Source of the DNA: DYRB01 sp963845265 | GTDB taxonomy: Bacteria > Pseudomonadota > Gammaproteobacteria > Chromatiales > Chromatiaceae | NCBI GenBank assembly: GCA_963845265.1 | Contig: CAWJRN010000007.1 | Location: 1-64,000, forward strand | Direction: 5' to 3' | Length of the DNA stretch: 64,000 nucleotides | Shown here: positions 1 through 8,558 of the stretch, piece by piece | How positions within the stretch are numbered: position 1 is the stretch's first letter | How the letters are laid out: each line of letters begins with the position of its first letter | Made by a program: the position numbers and the translations under genes | The notes under the pieces: generated by a model | The model's database searches: none | What the model was told of the DNA's origin: nothing | Seen by the model: the letters and a program-made list of their open reading frames with translations, nothing else

Positions 1-639
1 GTCGCTGAACGAGTAGACCCAGCCTGGGCGCTGCGCGACCAGCACCACCATGACCCAGCCGTTGAGCATGGCCTCTGGCATGAACATCATGGGGAAGAAG
101 GGCAGCACCGTCTGGCTGAGCTGGGAGAATGTGTAGGCGCCACTCAGCACCAACAGCCAAGTGGCCAGGTAGCCGGACGCCACGGCAGCGAAGCCGGCGG
201 TCAGGAACCCGTTGACCATCACATAGACAAAGAACTGGCGTGGCAGGTAGGCACGCACCAGCAGCAACAGGATCTGGGTCAGGGTGATGGGCACGACGCC
301 GCCGAGCAGGGCGTTGATCGCGAAGCCCTCCCAACTGCCGCCATTGATGCAGGTGCCGACCAGGGCCAGGCTGGCCGCAATCACCGCCAGGGACCACCCG
401 AACATCAGGGTTGCAGCGGTCACGCCCAGCAGGTGGAAGCTCAGGCCCGGCTGGACCTTGATCTGCATGGTCCAGAGCAAGAGCAGTGCCACCACCAGGC
501 CGAGGTAGACGTGGAGTTGCTCGGCATCGCGAAACCGGCGCCAGGGCGCCATCTTCAGGGCGGCCAGCAGCGACAGGCCGTAGATCAATGACATGGCCCA
601 AGTCAGGCCGGGTGAAAACAGAGCGCCGTCGAGGTTCAT
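1..639 (-). CDS. CbiM-like ECF transporter permease, copy A (3' end outside window)
   Basis: Integral membrane protein starting MNLDGTLFSPG, with several hydrophobic helices and the motif GTCINGGNWEGFAINALLGG followed by PITL. This fits the CbiM/energy-coupling-factor permease family, which forms part of cobalt or nickel uptake systems in the inner membrane. Start is the ATG at 637-639. The protein runs off the left edge of the window at about residue 213, so its C-terminus and any cbiQ/cbiO partners are unseen. It is nearly identical to copy B immediately upstream on the same strand. Metal specificity cannot be read from this part. Confidence 0.75.
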   Translation of the reverse strand, partial: MNLDGALFSPGLTWAMSLIYGLSLLAALKMAPWRRFRDAEQLHVYLGLVVALLLLWTMQIKVQPGLSFHLLGVTAATLMFGWSLAVIAASLALVGTCINGGSWEGFAINALLGGVVPITLTQILLLLVRAYLPRQFFVYVMVNGFLTAGFAAVASGYLATWLLVLSGAYTFSQLSQTVLPFFPMMFMPEAMLNGWVMVVLVAQRPGWVYSFSD

Positions 640-667
640 GCTGGGGTCTTGTCGCTCAGGCAAGGTA

Positions 668-1324
668 CTACCGAGCTTTGTACGATAGCAGGGGCGAGTA
701 GACCCAGCCTGGGCGCTGAGCGACCAGCACCACCATCACCCAGCCGTTGAGCATGGCCTCTGGCATGAACATCATGGGGAAGAAGGGCAGCACCGTCTGG
801 CTGAGCTGGGAGAATGTGTAGGCGCCACTCAGCACCAACAGCCAAGTGGCCAGGTAGCCGGACGCCACGGCAGCGAAGCCGGCGGTCAGGAACCCGTTGA
901 CCATCACATAGACAAAGAACTGGCGTGGCAGGTAGGCACGCACCAGCAGTAACAGGATCTGGGTCAGGGTGATGGGTACGACGCCGCCGAGCAGGGCGTT
1001 GATCGCGAAGCCCTCCCAATTACCGCCATTGATGCAGGTGCCGACCAGGGCCAGGCTGGCCGCAATCACCGCCAGGGACCACCCGAACATCAGGGTTGCA
1101 GCGGTCACGCCCAGCAGGTGGAAGCTCAGGCCCGGCTGGACCTTGATCTGCATGGTCCAGAGCAAGAGCAGTGCCACCACCAGGCCGAGGTAGACGTGGA
1201 GTTGCTCGGCATCGCGAAACCGGCGCCAGGGCGCCATCTTCAGGGCGGCCAGCAGTGACAGGGCGTAGATCAATGACATGGCCCAAGTCAGGCCGGGTGA
1301 AAACAGAGTGCCGTCGAGGTTCAT
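668..1324 (-). pseudogene. CbiM-like permease, copy B, C-terminally truncated by the tandem duplication
   Basis: Same protein as the gene at 1-639, with the same start (ATG 1322-1324). After GWVYS the reading frame crosses the duplication junction and ends in the foreign tail PLLSYKAR, encoded by the promoter region of copy A. It is 218 residues long and lacks the true C-terminus, so it is probably non-functional or dominant-negative, although the open frame is clean. The upstream edge at about 1380 abuts a broken E1 dehydrogenase gene. Confidence 0.75.
680..693 (-). promoter_or_regulatory. Half-conserved GTACG dyad upstream of permease copy A
   Basis: GTACGATAGCAGGG: the left half matches the GTRCG-N4-CGYAC motif found elsewhere in the window, the right half does not. 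It lies 40 bp upstream of the start at 639, and an identical copy is at 1365-1378 upstream of copy B. It may be a degenerate operator or chance. Confidence 0.3.
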
Positions 1325-1442
1325 GCGGGGGTCTTGTCGCTCAGGCAAGGTACTACCGAGCTTTGTACGATAGCAGGGGCAGACCCGCAAGCGGAGCTGG
1401 ATCGGTGCGGGATTCTGGCTCCTCCGGAGCCTCGGGCGCCCG

Positions 1443-2570
1443 GTGGCCAACCACCGCAGTGTCGGCTACCTGATCGCCCGAGGTGCCGAGCCGAGAGGGC
1501 TGTTCGCGGAGGTCCTGGGGCGCACGGACGGCTACTGCGGTGGCTACTCCGGCAGCCTGCACATCTCGGCCCAGGACGTCGGGGTCGTGCTCACCTTCAC
1601 CATCGTCGGCGGTAAGCTGTCCATGGCGCCCGGCGTTGCCCTGGCTCGGCAGCTGGGCCAGGGCGAGCCCGGGGGCATCGTCGCGGTGTTCTTCGGGGAC
1701 GGCGCGGCCTGCGAGGGGATCTTCCACGAGTCGCTCAACCTGGCGGTCCAGTGGCAGTTGTCCTTGCACTACGGCTGCGAGAACAACCAGCGGCAGGCCT
1801 TCGTGCATCGCCGCGAGACCATGCCGGACGACGGGATCGGCGCCTGGGCGCGGGGCCACGGGCTGCCGGTGTGCTCCATCGACGGCAACGACGTGGCGGC
1901 CGTCTATGCGTCGGCGCTGGACGCGGTGGCGCAGATCCGGGCCGATGGCAGACCCAGGTTCATCGAGCTACAGACCTACCGCCAGCGCGGCCACTTCGAG
2001 CCCGATGACCAGGGCGCTGCGCGGGTGCGCAACACCCCACTGGCCGAGGCCATCATTGCGGGCACCGCGGTGGGCGCTGCCGCCAGCGGCCTGCGCCCGG
2101 TGATCGACCTGCTGTTCGCGGCCTTCATGGCCTATGCGATGGATGCCCTGGTCAACACCGCCGGCAAGCTGCGTTACCTCTCGGGCGGGCAGTTCAGTTT
2201 CCCGTTGGTCGCCATGGGCCTGACCGGCACCGGCTGGTGTGTGGGGGCGCAGCACGACCATAATCTGGAGGCCATGTTCCTTTACGCACCGGGCCTCAAG
2301 GTGATGATGCCCGCGGACCCCGCCGACGTCCGGGGACTGCTCCGTTCGGCTATCCGCGACGACAACCCGGTGCTGTTCTTTACCGATCTCGGACTGCTGC
2401 ACCAGGAGGGAGAGGTGCCCCGGACGACCCGGACCACCTGGTATCCATCGGGCAGGCCGCGGTGCGCCGCATCGCTAACGAGAGCCGAGGGCACTCAGGT
2501 CGATGGTGGGCCACCCGAAACCGAGTGCATTAGGGCAGCCAGATCGCGATGGAGAACTTGGGCCGGTTGA
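1443..2570 (+). pseudogene. 2-oxoacid dehydrogenase E1 remnant (alpha fused to beta by internal deletion)
   Basis: The first part matches the E1 alpha subunit of pyruvate/acetoin-type dehydrogenases from HRSVGYLIARGA onward, including the thiamine diphosphate motif (GDGAACEGIFHESLNLA ... ENNQ). At about residue 195 it switches in frame to E1 beta (RVRNTPLAEAIIAGTAVGAA, GLRPVID), so the end of alpha and start of beta are missing. The N-terminal region of alpha, about 70 residues, is absent at the edge of the 685-bp duplication. After EGEVP, near 2420, the frame is lost: the beta continuation DDPDHLVSIGQAAVRR lies in another frame. A relic, not a working enzyme. Confidence 0.7.
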
Positions 2571-2593
2571 TCAGGCGCACCGCCTAACAATCA

Positions 2594-2674
2594 TCACTTG
2601 GATTTGCCAACTTCGTGGCCGATGATTCCCCCAACGGCCGCACCGCCGATGGTTCCGACGGCGCTGCCGTTCAT
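2594..2674 (-). pseudogene. Possible glycine-zipper protein tail (remnant)
   Basis: A minus-strand stretch encodes a 26-residue peptide beginning MNGSAVGTIGGAAVGGIIG and ending HEVGKSK. The GxxxG/A pattern is typical of the end of glycine-zipper outer-membrane or OsmB-like lipoproteins. There is no signal peptide and no obvious upstream extension, so it is probably the 3' remnant of a lost gene. Low certainty because of its size. Confidence 0.3.
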
Positions 2675-2754
2675 TCCACCTGTTCTGTGGCATCTCCGGC
2701 CCGTGCAAGATCATCCGCTCGTCTGGCGCGCGCGGCGCGCCCTGGTTCTTGGTC

Positions 2755-2886
2755 ATCGTGCGCTGCCGCACCGAATGCCGCACCTGGTAGGAGTAGCGTT
2801 TGCTTTAGAGTGCTGCAAGCCGTCACCCCAGACATCGGGTGATGGCCATCGCGGCCATGGCTAACCCCACCGTCGGAGACTCAAGA
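2755..2886 (+). repeat. csbD-type promoter/leader, copy 1 (second copy at 11838-11967)
   Basis: Operator, spacing, a GGCCAT-rich inverted repeat (about 2842-2860, ATGGCC ... GGCCAT), the string CTAACC-CACCGTCGGAGACTC and the Shine-Dalgarno GGAG (2875-2878) are all shared with the region in front of csbD at 11968. Sharing of non-coding sequence in front of two unrelated genes points to promoter capture or duplication, and places the GTPase start just after this leader. Confidence 0.65.
2758..2771 (+). promoter_or_regulatory. GTRCG-N4-CGYAC operator-like dyad upstream of the DUF697 GTPase
   Basis: GTGCGCTGCCGCAC, a 5-4-5 inverted repeat, 115 bp before the preferred GTG start at 2887. The surrounding leader (2755-2886) is homologous to the csbD leader at 11838-11967, where the same motif sits at the same distance. 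Confidence 0.55.
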
Positions 2887-4125
2887 GTGCTCGCTGTGAA
2901 TCCGGATCCAGAGACATCCGATCCGAGACCCTGGCGCGAGGATTGGCGACGCCTGCGCCGGCTGCTATTGCAGCCGGCGGTCGATGACCAAGCCCTGGAG
3001 TCCGCCCTGCGCGCCGCCCGGGAGCGCCAGCCGCTGCCGGTGGTTTGGCTGCTGGGCAAGGCCCAGTCCGGCAAGACCTCCATCATCCGCGCCCTGACTG
3101 GTAGCCCGAGCGCCGAGATCGGCAATGGATTCCGTCCCTGCACCCGTACGGCCCGGCTCTATGACTTCCCGGCCGATGCCCCTGTGGTGCGCTTCCTGGA
3201 TACCCGGGGTCTGGGTGAGGTCGCCTACGACCCTGCCGAGGACATCCGCTTCTGCGAGGCCCAGGCGCACCTGGTGCTCGGGGTCATGAAGGCGACGGAC
3301 CTGGGCCAGGACGCGGTGTTTGAGGTCCTCCGCGCGGTGCGCGGGCGTCACCCCCGGTGGCCGGTGCTGATCGCCCAGACCAGTCTACATGAGGGCTATC
3401 CGCCGGACTTGGGGCACCTGTTACCCTACTGCTTCGACAGGCAGCCCTGGCCCGCGGCCGTCCCCAAGGACCTGACCCGCACCCTAATTGTCCAGCGGAA
3501 TGGTCTGGGTCGGCTGCCCGGTTCCATGGTGCCGAGTTGGGTGCCCATCGACCTGACCCTGCCGGAGGATGGACTGGAGCCGGCCGACTATGGGCTCGAA
3601 GCCCTGTGGGCGGTCATTGGCGAGATCTCGACCCTGGATCTACAGGCCAGGCTGCGCGGCGACCCTGGTGTGCGTGACACCTTTGCCCGCGCCGCCCACC
3701 CCCACATCGTTGGCTATGCCTTGGCGGCGGCCGGGGTCGGTGCCCTGCCAGTGGTGGATCTGGTGGCCGTGCCGGCGATCCAGGCCAAGCTCCTGCACAG
3801 TCTGGCGGCGCTCTACGGTCAGGGTTGGACGCGCCGCGAGGTCTCGGAATTTCTCGGACTCCTGGGCCTGGGCGTCGGGGTTGGCTATGGAGCCCGCCTG
3901 GTTGGTCGGGCTCTGGTCAAGTTCGTCCCATTCCTGGGCCAGACGCTCGGGGCCCTGTGGGGAGCGACCGCCAGTGGGGCGACCACCTATGCCCTGGGCA
4001 AGGCCGCCGGCTACTACTTCGGCACCCGCCGCGTCGGGGGGCTGATCGACGCGACGGACCTGCGGCAGGTCTATGCGCAGGCCCTCGCCGTCGGCGTCAA
4101 CCTGATCAAGACTGACTCTTACTGA
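2887..4125 (+). CDS. P-loop GTPase with C-terminal DUF697 (YcjF-like) domain
   Basis: The N-terminal half is a GTPase: G1 GKAQSGKT at residues 57-64, DTRG (DxxG) at 105-108 and a possible G4 in the IAQTS region. The C-terminal half, about residues 255-405, is DUF697: hydrophobic glycine-rich segments (LAAAGVGALPVVDLVAVP, GQTLGALWGA) that probably associate with the inner membrane. The start is GTG 2887 because GGAG sits 8 bp upstream and the preceding DNA matches the non-coding csbD leader; an in-frame ATG at 2839 is the alternative. The last residues (TDSY) and the stop come from a dispersed repeat, whereas the decayed copy at 12.9 kb ends TYTD. A second GTPase follows 53 bp downstream, so the two probably work together. 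Substrate unknown. Confidence 0.8.
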   Translation: MLAVNPDPETSDPRPWREDWRRLRRLLLQPAVDDQALESALRAARERQPLPVVWLLGKAQSGKTSIIRALTGSPSAEIGNGFRPCTRTARLYDFPADAPVVRFLDTRGLGEVAYDPAEDIRFCEAQAHLVLGVMKATDLGQDAVFEVLRAVRGRHPRWPVLIAQTSLHEGYPPDLGHLLPYCFDRQPWPAAVPKDLTRTLIVQRNGLGRLPGSMVPSWVPIDLTLPEDGLEPADYGLEALWAVIGEISTLDLQARLRGDPGVRDTFARAAHPHIVGYALAAAGVGALPVVDLVAVPAIQAKLLHSLAALYGQGWTRREVSEFLGLLGLGVGVGYGARLVGRALVKFVPFLGQTLGALWGATASGATTYALGKAAGYYFGTRRVGGLIDATDLRQVYAQALAVGVNLIKTDSY

Positions 4126-4152
4126 CAACTGAAAACTGCCAACTGACAACTT
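4114..4152 (+). repeat. Dispersed ACTGACAACTG-type repeat, short copy
   Basis: A run of CTTACTGACAACTGAAAACT and CCAACTGACAAC, also seen near 13025-13062, reversed near 23600-23635, and in diverged form near 55010-55045. Here it overlaps the 3' end of the DUF697 GTPase gene and supplies its stop codon. Confidence 0.65.
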
Positions 4153-4178
4153 CTTCGTATAACTTTGATGAATGCGCC

Positions 4179-5726
4179 ATGTTCAGCCGAAGCGACCGCC
4201 TGCGCCTGTTCGCCCTTCTGCTGTGGGCCGTCCCGCTGGCCGCCCTCCTGCCGCTCGGCCTCTGGTGGTTATGGCAGAACGGGGCCATGGCCTATTGGCT
4301 GGCCGCCACGCTGGCGTTCAGCGCCGTGGGCTTCGGTCTGCAGCTTTGGCTGCGCCGGCGCGATCGCCGGCTGCTCGCCGATGCCCAGACGGTCCCGGAC
4401 CCCCATTGGCCCCCAAAATCGCAGGCCGCATGGGACGCCATCGAAGCCCTGGCCGAGGGGATCAAGCCAGAGGACTGGCCGCTGTCGGACGGCCCCCGGC
4501 TCTTTGCCCTGGGGCGCGATGCCCTGGAGCAGGTGGCGCGCCTCTATCATCCCGAGAAGGAGCGGCCCGTCCTGGAGTTGACCCTGCCCCACGGGCTTCT
4601 GATCGTCGAGCGGGCCTGCCGGGACCTGCGCACCGAGATCGCCGGCCAGATCCCCTTCAGTCATCGCCTGACCCTGGGCGACCTGGTGCGCGCCTACCGT
4701 TGGAAGGCCACCGCGGAGCGCCTGCTCGGCCTCTATCGTGCCGGCCGACTGGTCGTCAACCCGGTCAACGCCGTACTGAGCGAGGGCTGGGAGCGCCTGC
4801 GCGGCCGGGCCTTCGATGCCGCCTGGTCTGACCTGCACCGCTGGCTGCTCCAGGAGTTCATCCGCAAGGTCGGCTACTACGCCATCGAGATCTACAGCGG
4901 GCGGCTGACACTGACCCCGGCCCTCACGGAGGGCGAGCCCGCCGCCGCGATCACCCCAGGCTCCAGTCGCGACCTGGCGCAAGTGCAGGCCGACGCAGCC
5001 GCCCGTGACGACGAGCCCCTGCGCATCCTGGTCCTGGGCCGGGCCAACGCGGGTAAGTCGAGCCTTGTCAATGCACTCTTCGGCCAACTGACCGCGCCCT
5101 CCGACGTCCTATCGGACCCGGCCGCGACCGTCGCACCCTATCGGCTGGAGCGCGACGGCCTTACCGCCGCCCTCGTCTTCGATACCCCTGGGGTCGACAC
5201 GGACGGGCTTCCCCCCAAGGCCCTGGACCGACTGGCGACCCTCGCCGACCTGGTGATCTGGGTCACCGCCGCCCACCGCCCTGATCGTCAGGTGGAGCGG
5301 GAGGCCCTGGACCGCATCCGTGGGGGCTGGACCGCCCGACCGGACCGCCATCCCCCGCCCCTGCTGGTCGCCGCGAGCCATATCGACCTGCTACGCCCGC
5401 CCCGGGAATGGCAGCCGCCCTATGACCTCGTCCATCCGCAGGGCCACAAGGCGGTGAATATCCGCGCCGCAATGACGGCGGTTGCCGAAGACCTGTCGGT
5501 GCCTGTGGCCGAAGTGATCCCGGTCTGCCTGGCCGAGGGCCGCGTCTACAACGTGGCAGACAGCCTGTGGGTCACGTTGCTCGATCACCAGGCCGAGGCG
5601 GACAAGGTCCGACTCCTACGTTGCCTGGACGCGCGCAAACGCGCCGAGGACTGGCCGCTGCTTAGGCGACAACTGGCGGGCGCCGGCCGCTTGTTGGCGA
5701 AGCTACCGCGGCGGCTGATTGGGTGA
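4179..5726 (+). CDS. Membrane-anchored Era/HSR1-type GTPase
   Basis: 515 residues. Two transmembrane helices near the N-terminus (about 8-32 and 38-57) precede a cytoplasmic region and a GTPase domain with G1 GRANAGKSS (287-295), G3 DTPG (335-338) and G4-like SHID near 383. The pattern matches the GTP-binding HSR1-related proteins often paired with a DUF697 GTPase in Gammaproteobacteria; the job is not established, with membrane remodelling or stress sensing the usual guess. It follows the DUF697 gene as a likely operon partner. A broken copy of its first 75 or so codons lies at 13086-13320. Its last 65 bp overlap the convergent gene at 5662-6153. Confidence 0.8.
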   Translation: MFSRSDRLRLFALLLWAVPLAALLPLGLWWLWQNGAMAYWLAATLAFSAVGFGLQLWLRRRDRRLLADAQTVPDPHWPPKSQAAWDAIEALAEGIKPEDWPLSDGPRLFALGRDALEQVARLYHPEKERPVLELTLPHGLLIVERACRDLRTEIAGQIPFSHRLTLGDLVRAYRWKATAERLLGLYRAGRLVVNPVNAVLSEGWERLRGRAFDAAWSDLHRWLLQEFIRKVGYYAIEIYSGRLTLTPALTEGEPAAAITPGSSRDLAQVQADAAARDDEPLRILVLGRANAGKSSLVNALFGQLTAPSDVLSDPAATVAPYRLERDGLTAALVFDTPGVDTDGLPPKALDRLATLADLVIWVTAAHRPDRQVEREALDRIRGGWTARPDRHPPPLLVAASHIDLLRPPREWQPPYDLVHPQGHKAVNIRAAMTAVAEDLSVPVAEVIPVCLAEGRVYNVADSLWVTLLDHQAEADKVRLLRCLDARKRAEDWPLLRRQLAGAGRLLAKLPRRLIG

Positions 5727-6153
5727 TAGGCATCCGAGCCGACAGGACCTCTTCCGGCGAGTGCCGAGGCCCCGGCGCTTGCGCCGATGCATCCGAGGCC
5801 GCGGGGAACGGCTCCCTCGCCCCGGGCAGCGCTGAAAACAAGGGTCGCGCCAAGCTTGCCAGCGAAATGAGGGTCCGGACGGTATCAAAGAAAGGATGGC
5901 GAGCGTTCGGCGAAGGACCCGGGGCCTGCGGTTTGGGTGTGCGGCGCTGGGTGAGTTCTCCAATGAGGAATCCGATGCCGCCTACCCCGAGCAATACGCC
6001 GGGATCCGTCATCCATTGCCGGAGTGTTCGGCTGAGCGCAGCGCCGCGTACCCGCACCAGCCGTCGCCGGTTCTGTAGCCGCCGCTCGGCCTCGCCGATC
6101 TGACTGGTGAGAGAAGGGGTGAGCGTCCCCGGACTTCGGATGTTGGTAGCCAT
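5662..6153 (-). CDS. Hypothetical YqjK-like membrane protein, third gene of a YqjD/YqjE-type cluster
   Basis: 163 residues starting MATNIRSPGTL. An arginine-rich amphipathic region (EAERRLQNRRRLVRVRGAAL) is followed by one hydrophobic segment (DPGVLLGVGGIGFLIGEL) and a low-complexity tail. Its start overlaps the holin-like gene's stop (TGATG), which argues for translational coupling. Order and arrangement resemble E. coli yqjD-yqjE-yqjK, but similarity to YqjK is only general. The 3' end overlaps the convergent GTPase by 65 bp, so the final residues may differ from the prediction. Confidence 0.6.
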   Translation of the reverse strand: MATNIRSPGTLTPSLTSQIGEAERRLQNRRRLVRVRGAALSRTLRQWMTDPGVLLGVGGIGFLIGELTQRRTPKPQAPGPSPNARHPFFDTVRTLISLASLARPLFSALPGAREPFPAASDASAQAPGPRHSPEEVLSARMPITQSAAAVASPTSGRRPPVVA

Positions 6154-6596
6154 CAGGATGTCTCCCCATCGGGGAACTCCGGCGACCCCGGTTGCAGACT
6201 GCGTGCATTGGCGGGGAACCGTAAACGATGACTCAAACGGGCGATCACGCGCCAGAGAACGAGCGCGACAAGGAGATTGATGGAGGCCGCGATCAGCAAG
6301 GCGCTGCCCGTCTCCATGACGCCATGGCTGGTCAGCGCTAGCACGGCGGCACTCATCAGCCCTAGCCACGCGCTGAGCAGTAATCCCGAGACCAGCATTC
6401 CCGCCACGACCATGGCCACCAGGCTCTCGCCGGCACGCTGTGTCTCCAACGCGGCGAGTTCAAAGTGGTCGTGGGCAAGGCCGCGCAGGCCATGCCATAA
6501 CAACCCGGCCTCTTTCGGGAAGGGTGCACGATGACCAAGGGCGCTGAACGTGGCCCGTGGTCCGGCGGTCTGCTCCACTGCGATGGTCGGATCCAT
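6153..6596 (-). CDS. Phage holin family (YqjE-like) membrane protein
   Basis: 147 residues. An N-terminal soluble part (HDHFELAALETQRAGESL) precedes two hydrophobic hairpin helices (about 60-85 and 97-118), the layout of the Holin_X/YqjE family. Despite the family name these are small inner-membrane stress proteins, not phage lysis proteins. It sits between a DUF883 gene (13-bp gap) and the YqjK-like gene (coupled), forming a three-gene unit. No phage genes are nearby. Confidence 0.75.
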   Translation of the reverse strand: MDPTIAVEQTAGPRATFSALGHRAPFPKEAGLLWHGLRGLAHDHFELAALETQRAGESLVAMVVAGMLVSGLLLSAWLGLMSAAVLALTSHGVMETGSALLIAASINLLVALVLWRVIARLSHRLRFPANARSLQPGSPEFPDGETS

Positions 6597-6609
6597 GCCG
6601 GGACGCCTG

Positions 6610-6882
6610 CTAGCGGGAACTCAGCAGCCGACTCAGTAGGAAACCCCCGACGACCGCGATACCCAGCGCCTTCACAGGGTTGTCACGGACGTAAGCGCGG
6701 CTCTTGTCCAGCCATTCCACCTGAAGCGCTGCGAGTTCCTCCCCCTGCTCGTCGACCGTTTCTGCGGCCTGAGCGGCTACGCCGGCCGCCTGGTCGATCG
6801 CCCCGTGGGCGCCGGAGGCCATGCGGTGCACGACGTGATCGGTCGCATTTGCCGCTGTGGCTTTTTCGTGTTCTTTGCTCAT
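6610..6882 (-). CDS. DUF883 family protein (YqjD/ElaB-like)
   Basis: 90 residues: a helical Ala/Gln/Glu-rich body followed by a conserved C-terminal membrane anchor (DNPVKALGIAVVGGFLLSRL LSSR). This is the signature of YqjD/ElaB/DUF883 proteins, which in E. coli are stationary-phase, inner-membrane-anchored ribosome-binding proteins. GGAG lies upstream of the ATG at 6880-6882. First gene of the yqjDEK-like unit. Confidence 0.85.
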   Translation of the reverse strand: MSKEHEKATAANATDHVVHRMASGAHGAIDQAAGVAAQAAETVDEQGEELAALQVEWLDKSRAYVRDNPVKALGIAVVGGFLLSRLLSSR

Positions 6883-7029
6883 GATGTTCTCCGGCTAATG
6901 ACGGTGATGGTGTGGGGCGCCCTCGTGCGTGAAGAGGTCGCGCCTCCCAGGTGATTCAGAAGGGTAGTGAACCCAGCGGACCCTTCCATGCTCGCTGGTC
7001 TTTGTCGCTGCGATTGACGTTGCGGCGGA

Positions 7030-7107
7030 TCAGTTATTCAAGAGGTAAATAATCACCAGCACAATGGTCGGAACGCCCAGCAGCCACCCAATCAGATACT
7101 TACCCAT
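7030..7107 (-). CDS. 25-residue single-helix membrane micro-protein
   Basis: MGKYLIGWLLGVPTIVLVII followed by YLLNN: one transmembrane helix with a charged N-terminus. A strong AGGAGG lies 6 bp before the ATG, and an operator-like dyad lies 86 bp upstream. Very short proteins of this style (MGKYLxGWxLGVPxxVLVIIY) are widespread and uncharacterised in Proteobacteria, as far as I recall. The ribosome binding site makes translation likely. Confidence 0.6.
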   Translation of the reverse strand: MGKYLIGWLLGVPTIVLVIIYLLNN

Positions 7108-7193
7108 GACATGCCTCCTCTATCCGAACAGTTCGTGAACCAACGCACCGACCTTTGATGGTGAAACATTAACCCCAGGATAATGTGAAGTCT

Positions 7194-7207
7194 GTACGCT
7201 GGCGTAC
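7194..7207 (-). promoter_or_regulatory. GTRCG-N4-CGYAC operator-like dyad
   Basis: GTACGCTGGCGTAC, a perfect 5-bp inverted repeat with a 4-bp spacer, 86 bp upstream of the 25-residue micro-protein. It lies between that gene and the end of the AI-2E pseudogene. Confidence 0.6.
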
Positions 7208-7301
7208 GCAGTCCTGGCACCAACATTGACGACCTGGGAATCGATGATCGGAAAGTCCCTTGATGGATTGCGTTGCCTGCCTTGGATCGTGCGATCCATG
7301 G

Positions 7302-8484
7302 CTATTCGCCGAGCAGTTCCGCGACGGGCTGCAGGGGTTCGACCTGTTCGGATATGACCTTGAGGATCACCGTGATCGGAATACTGAGCAACATGCCCCA
7401 GACACCCCACAGCCAACCCCAAAACAGCAGAGATATAAAGATGGCCGCGGAATTCATGGCGGCGATGCGACCCGTCATCCAGGTGGTGATAAAGGTCCCG
7501 ACGACGATGGCGATCGCCAGCCCTGCCCCGGAGACCAGTAGCGCCATAGCAAACGAATCGAATTGCATAAAGCCAACCATGCCGGTGGCGATGGCTGTGA
7601 GGCCAGGGCCCAAATACGGAATGACATGCAGTAGGCCTGCGGCAACGGCCCAAGCCCCGGCGTTTTCCAGACCGATCCAGCGGAATGCTATCCAGGCGAG
7701 CAGTGCGACGAGCACGTTCGTAGTCAACAGGAGGAGCATATAGCGCTGGATGGAACGGTTGATATCACTGAGGATCTGCACGGTCATCTTCTTGCTTGCG
7801 AACGACGGTCCTGTGAGCCTGACCAGCTTTCGCTTGAGGGTGTTACCCGACAGTAAGAGAAAGAAGACCAGGAACAGCACCATGGTTGCCTGCACGACGT
7901 ACCCCAGGGCACCCATGGAACCTGCCCAGAGGAAGTTTCCAGTCTTGAATGTGGACGGATCGTCGATGACGACGCGGGTCGCCGGCTTCGTTGGCGTAGA
8001 TGGAATCCCGGTCGCATGGCTGGCCGCCTGCTCAAGCTGGTTCGCGGCGCTTTGTACCTGCTGCATCGCACCAAGATGCCCTTCCCCCAGCTTGGCCAGC
8101 CCCCGGGACAATTGGTTTGCCGCCTTTGGCAACTGCCCGATGATCGTCCTGCATCTGTCCGCGCAAGGCGTAGGTTCCGAACACGAGGGCACACACCACA
8201 GCGAGCATGACCAGGCTGGCGCCGGCGGCCCGGGGAACTCTGATCAGTTCCAGCCAAACAATGAGTGGATTCAGGGTGTAGGCAAGGAGAATCCCGATCA
8301 ATAATGGGATCAGGAATCCTTGTGCCCATTCCAGCGCGACGACGACGGCTATCGTCGCCAGGACGGTCAGCGCCAAACAGCGCGTATTGGCGGGGATGTG
8401 GAACCTTGACTGAAAGGTGGTGGCGCCGAACGTTGTGGGCGCCGGGTGTTGGGGGCTTGCGGTAGGTTCCGATTCAGAAGGCAT
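7302..8484 (-). pseudogene. AI-2E family (PerM-like) transporter, one frameshift
   Basis: The N-terminal frame begins MPSESEPTASPQ and runs through two helices to ALRGQMQD. The rest of the protein (TIIGQLPKAANQLSRGLAK to the C-terminus) is in a neighbouring frame; the switch is near 8145-8155, where one extra base lies between CAG and ACGATCATC. Typical AI-2E features follow: the long soluble loop, paired helices and a VIPYLGPG motif. These transporters are inner-membrane exporters or antiporters. Either a true pseudogene or a sequencing error. A second, much smaller AI-2E remnant is fused to a DUF697 fragment at 12.2 kb. Confidence 0.75.
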
Positions 8485-8558
8485 GTTGGTGAGTTACAGT
8501 GATAGTCCTTTGATCCGCCGACACTCCGCCATCCGCATGGCGGTGCGCCGCCTTTGCC

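Larger units (their letters stand above)
11..1380. repeat. 685-bp tandem direct duplication
   Basis: Positions 11-695 and 696-1380 are almost identical; the second copy is offset by exactly 685 bp with only a few substitutions. Each unit holds the CbiM-like gene from its 5' flank to near its 3' end. The bases AGACCC occur both at the junction and just after the second unit, suggesting microhomology at the join. The low divergence implies a recent event. Confidence 0.9.

Noticed and set aside
6153..6596. Prophage, because of the holin-family gene
   Set aside because: The YqjE-like family is a chromosomal stress family and no other phage gene is present.
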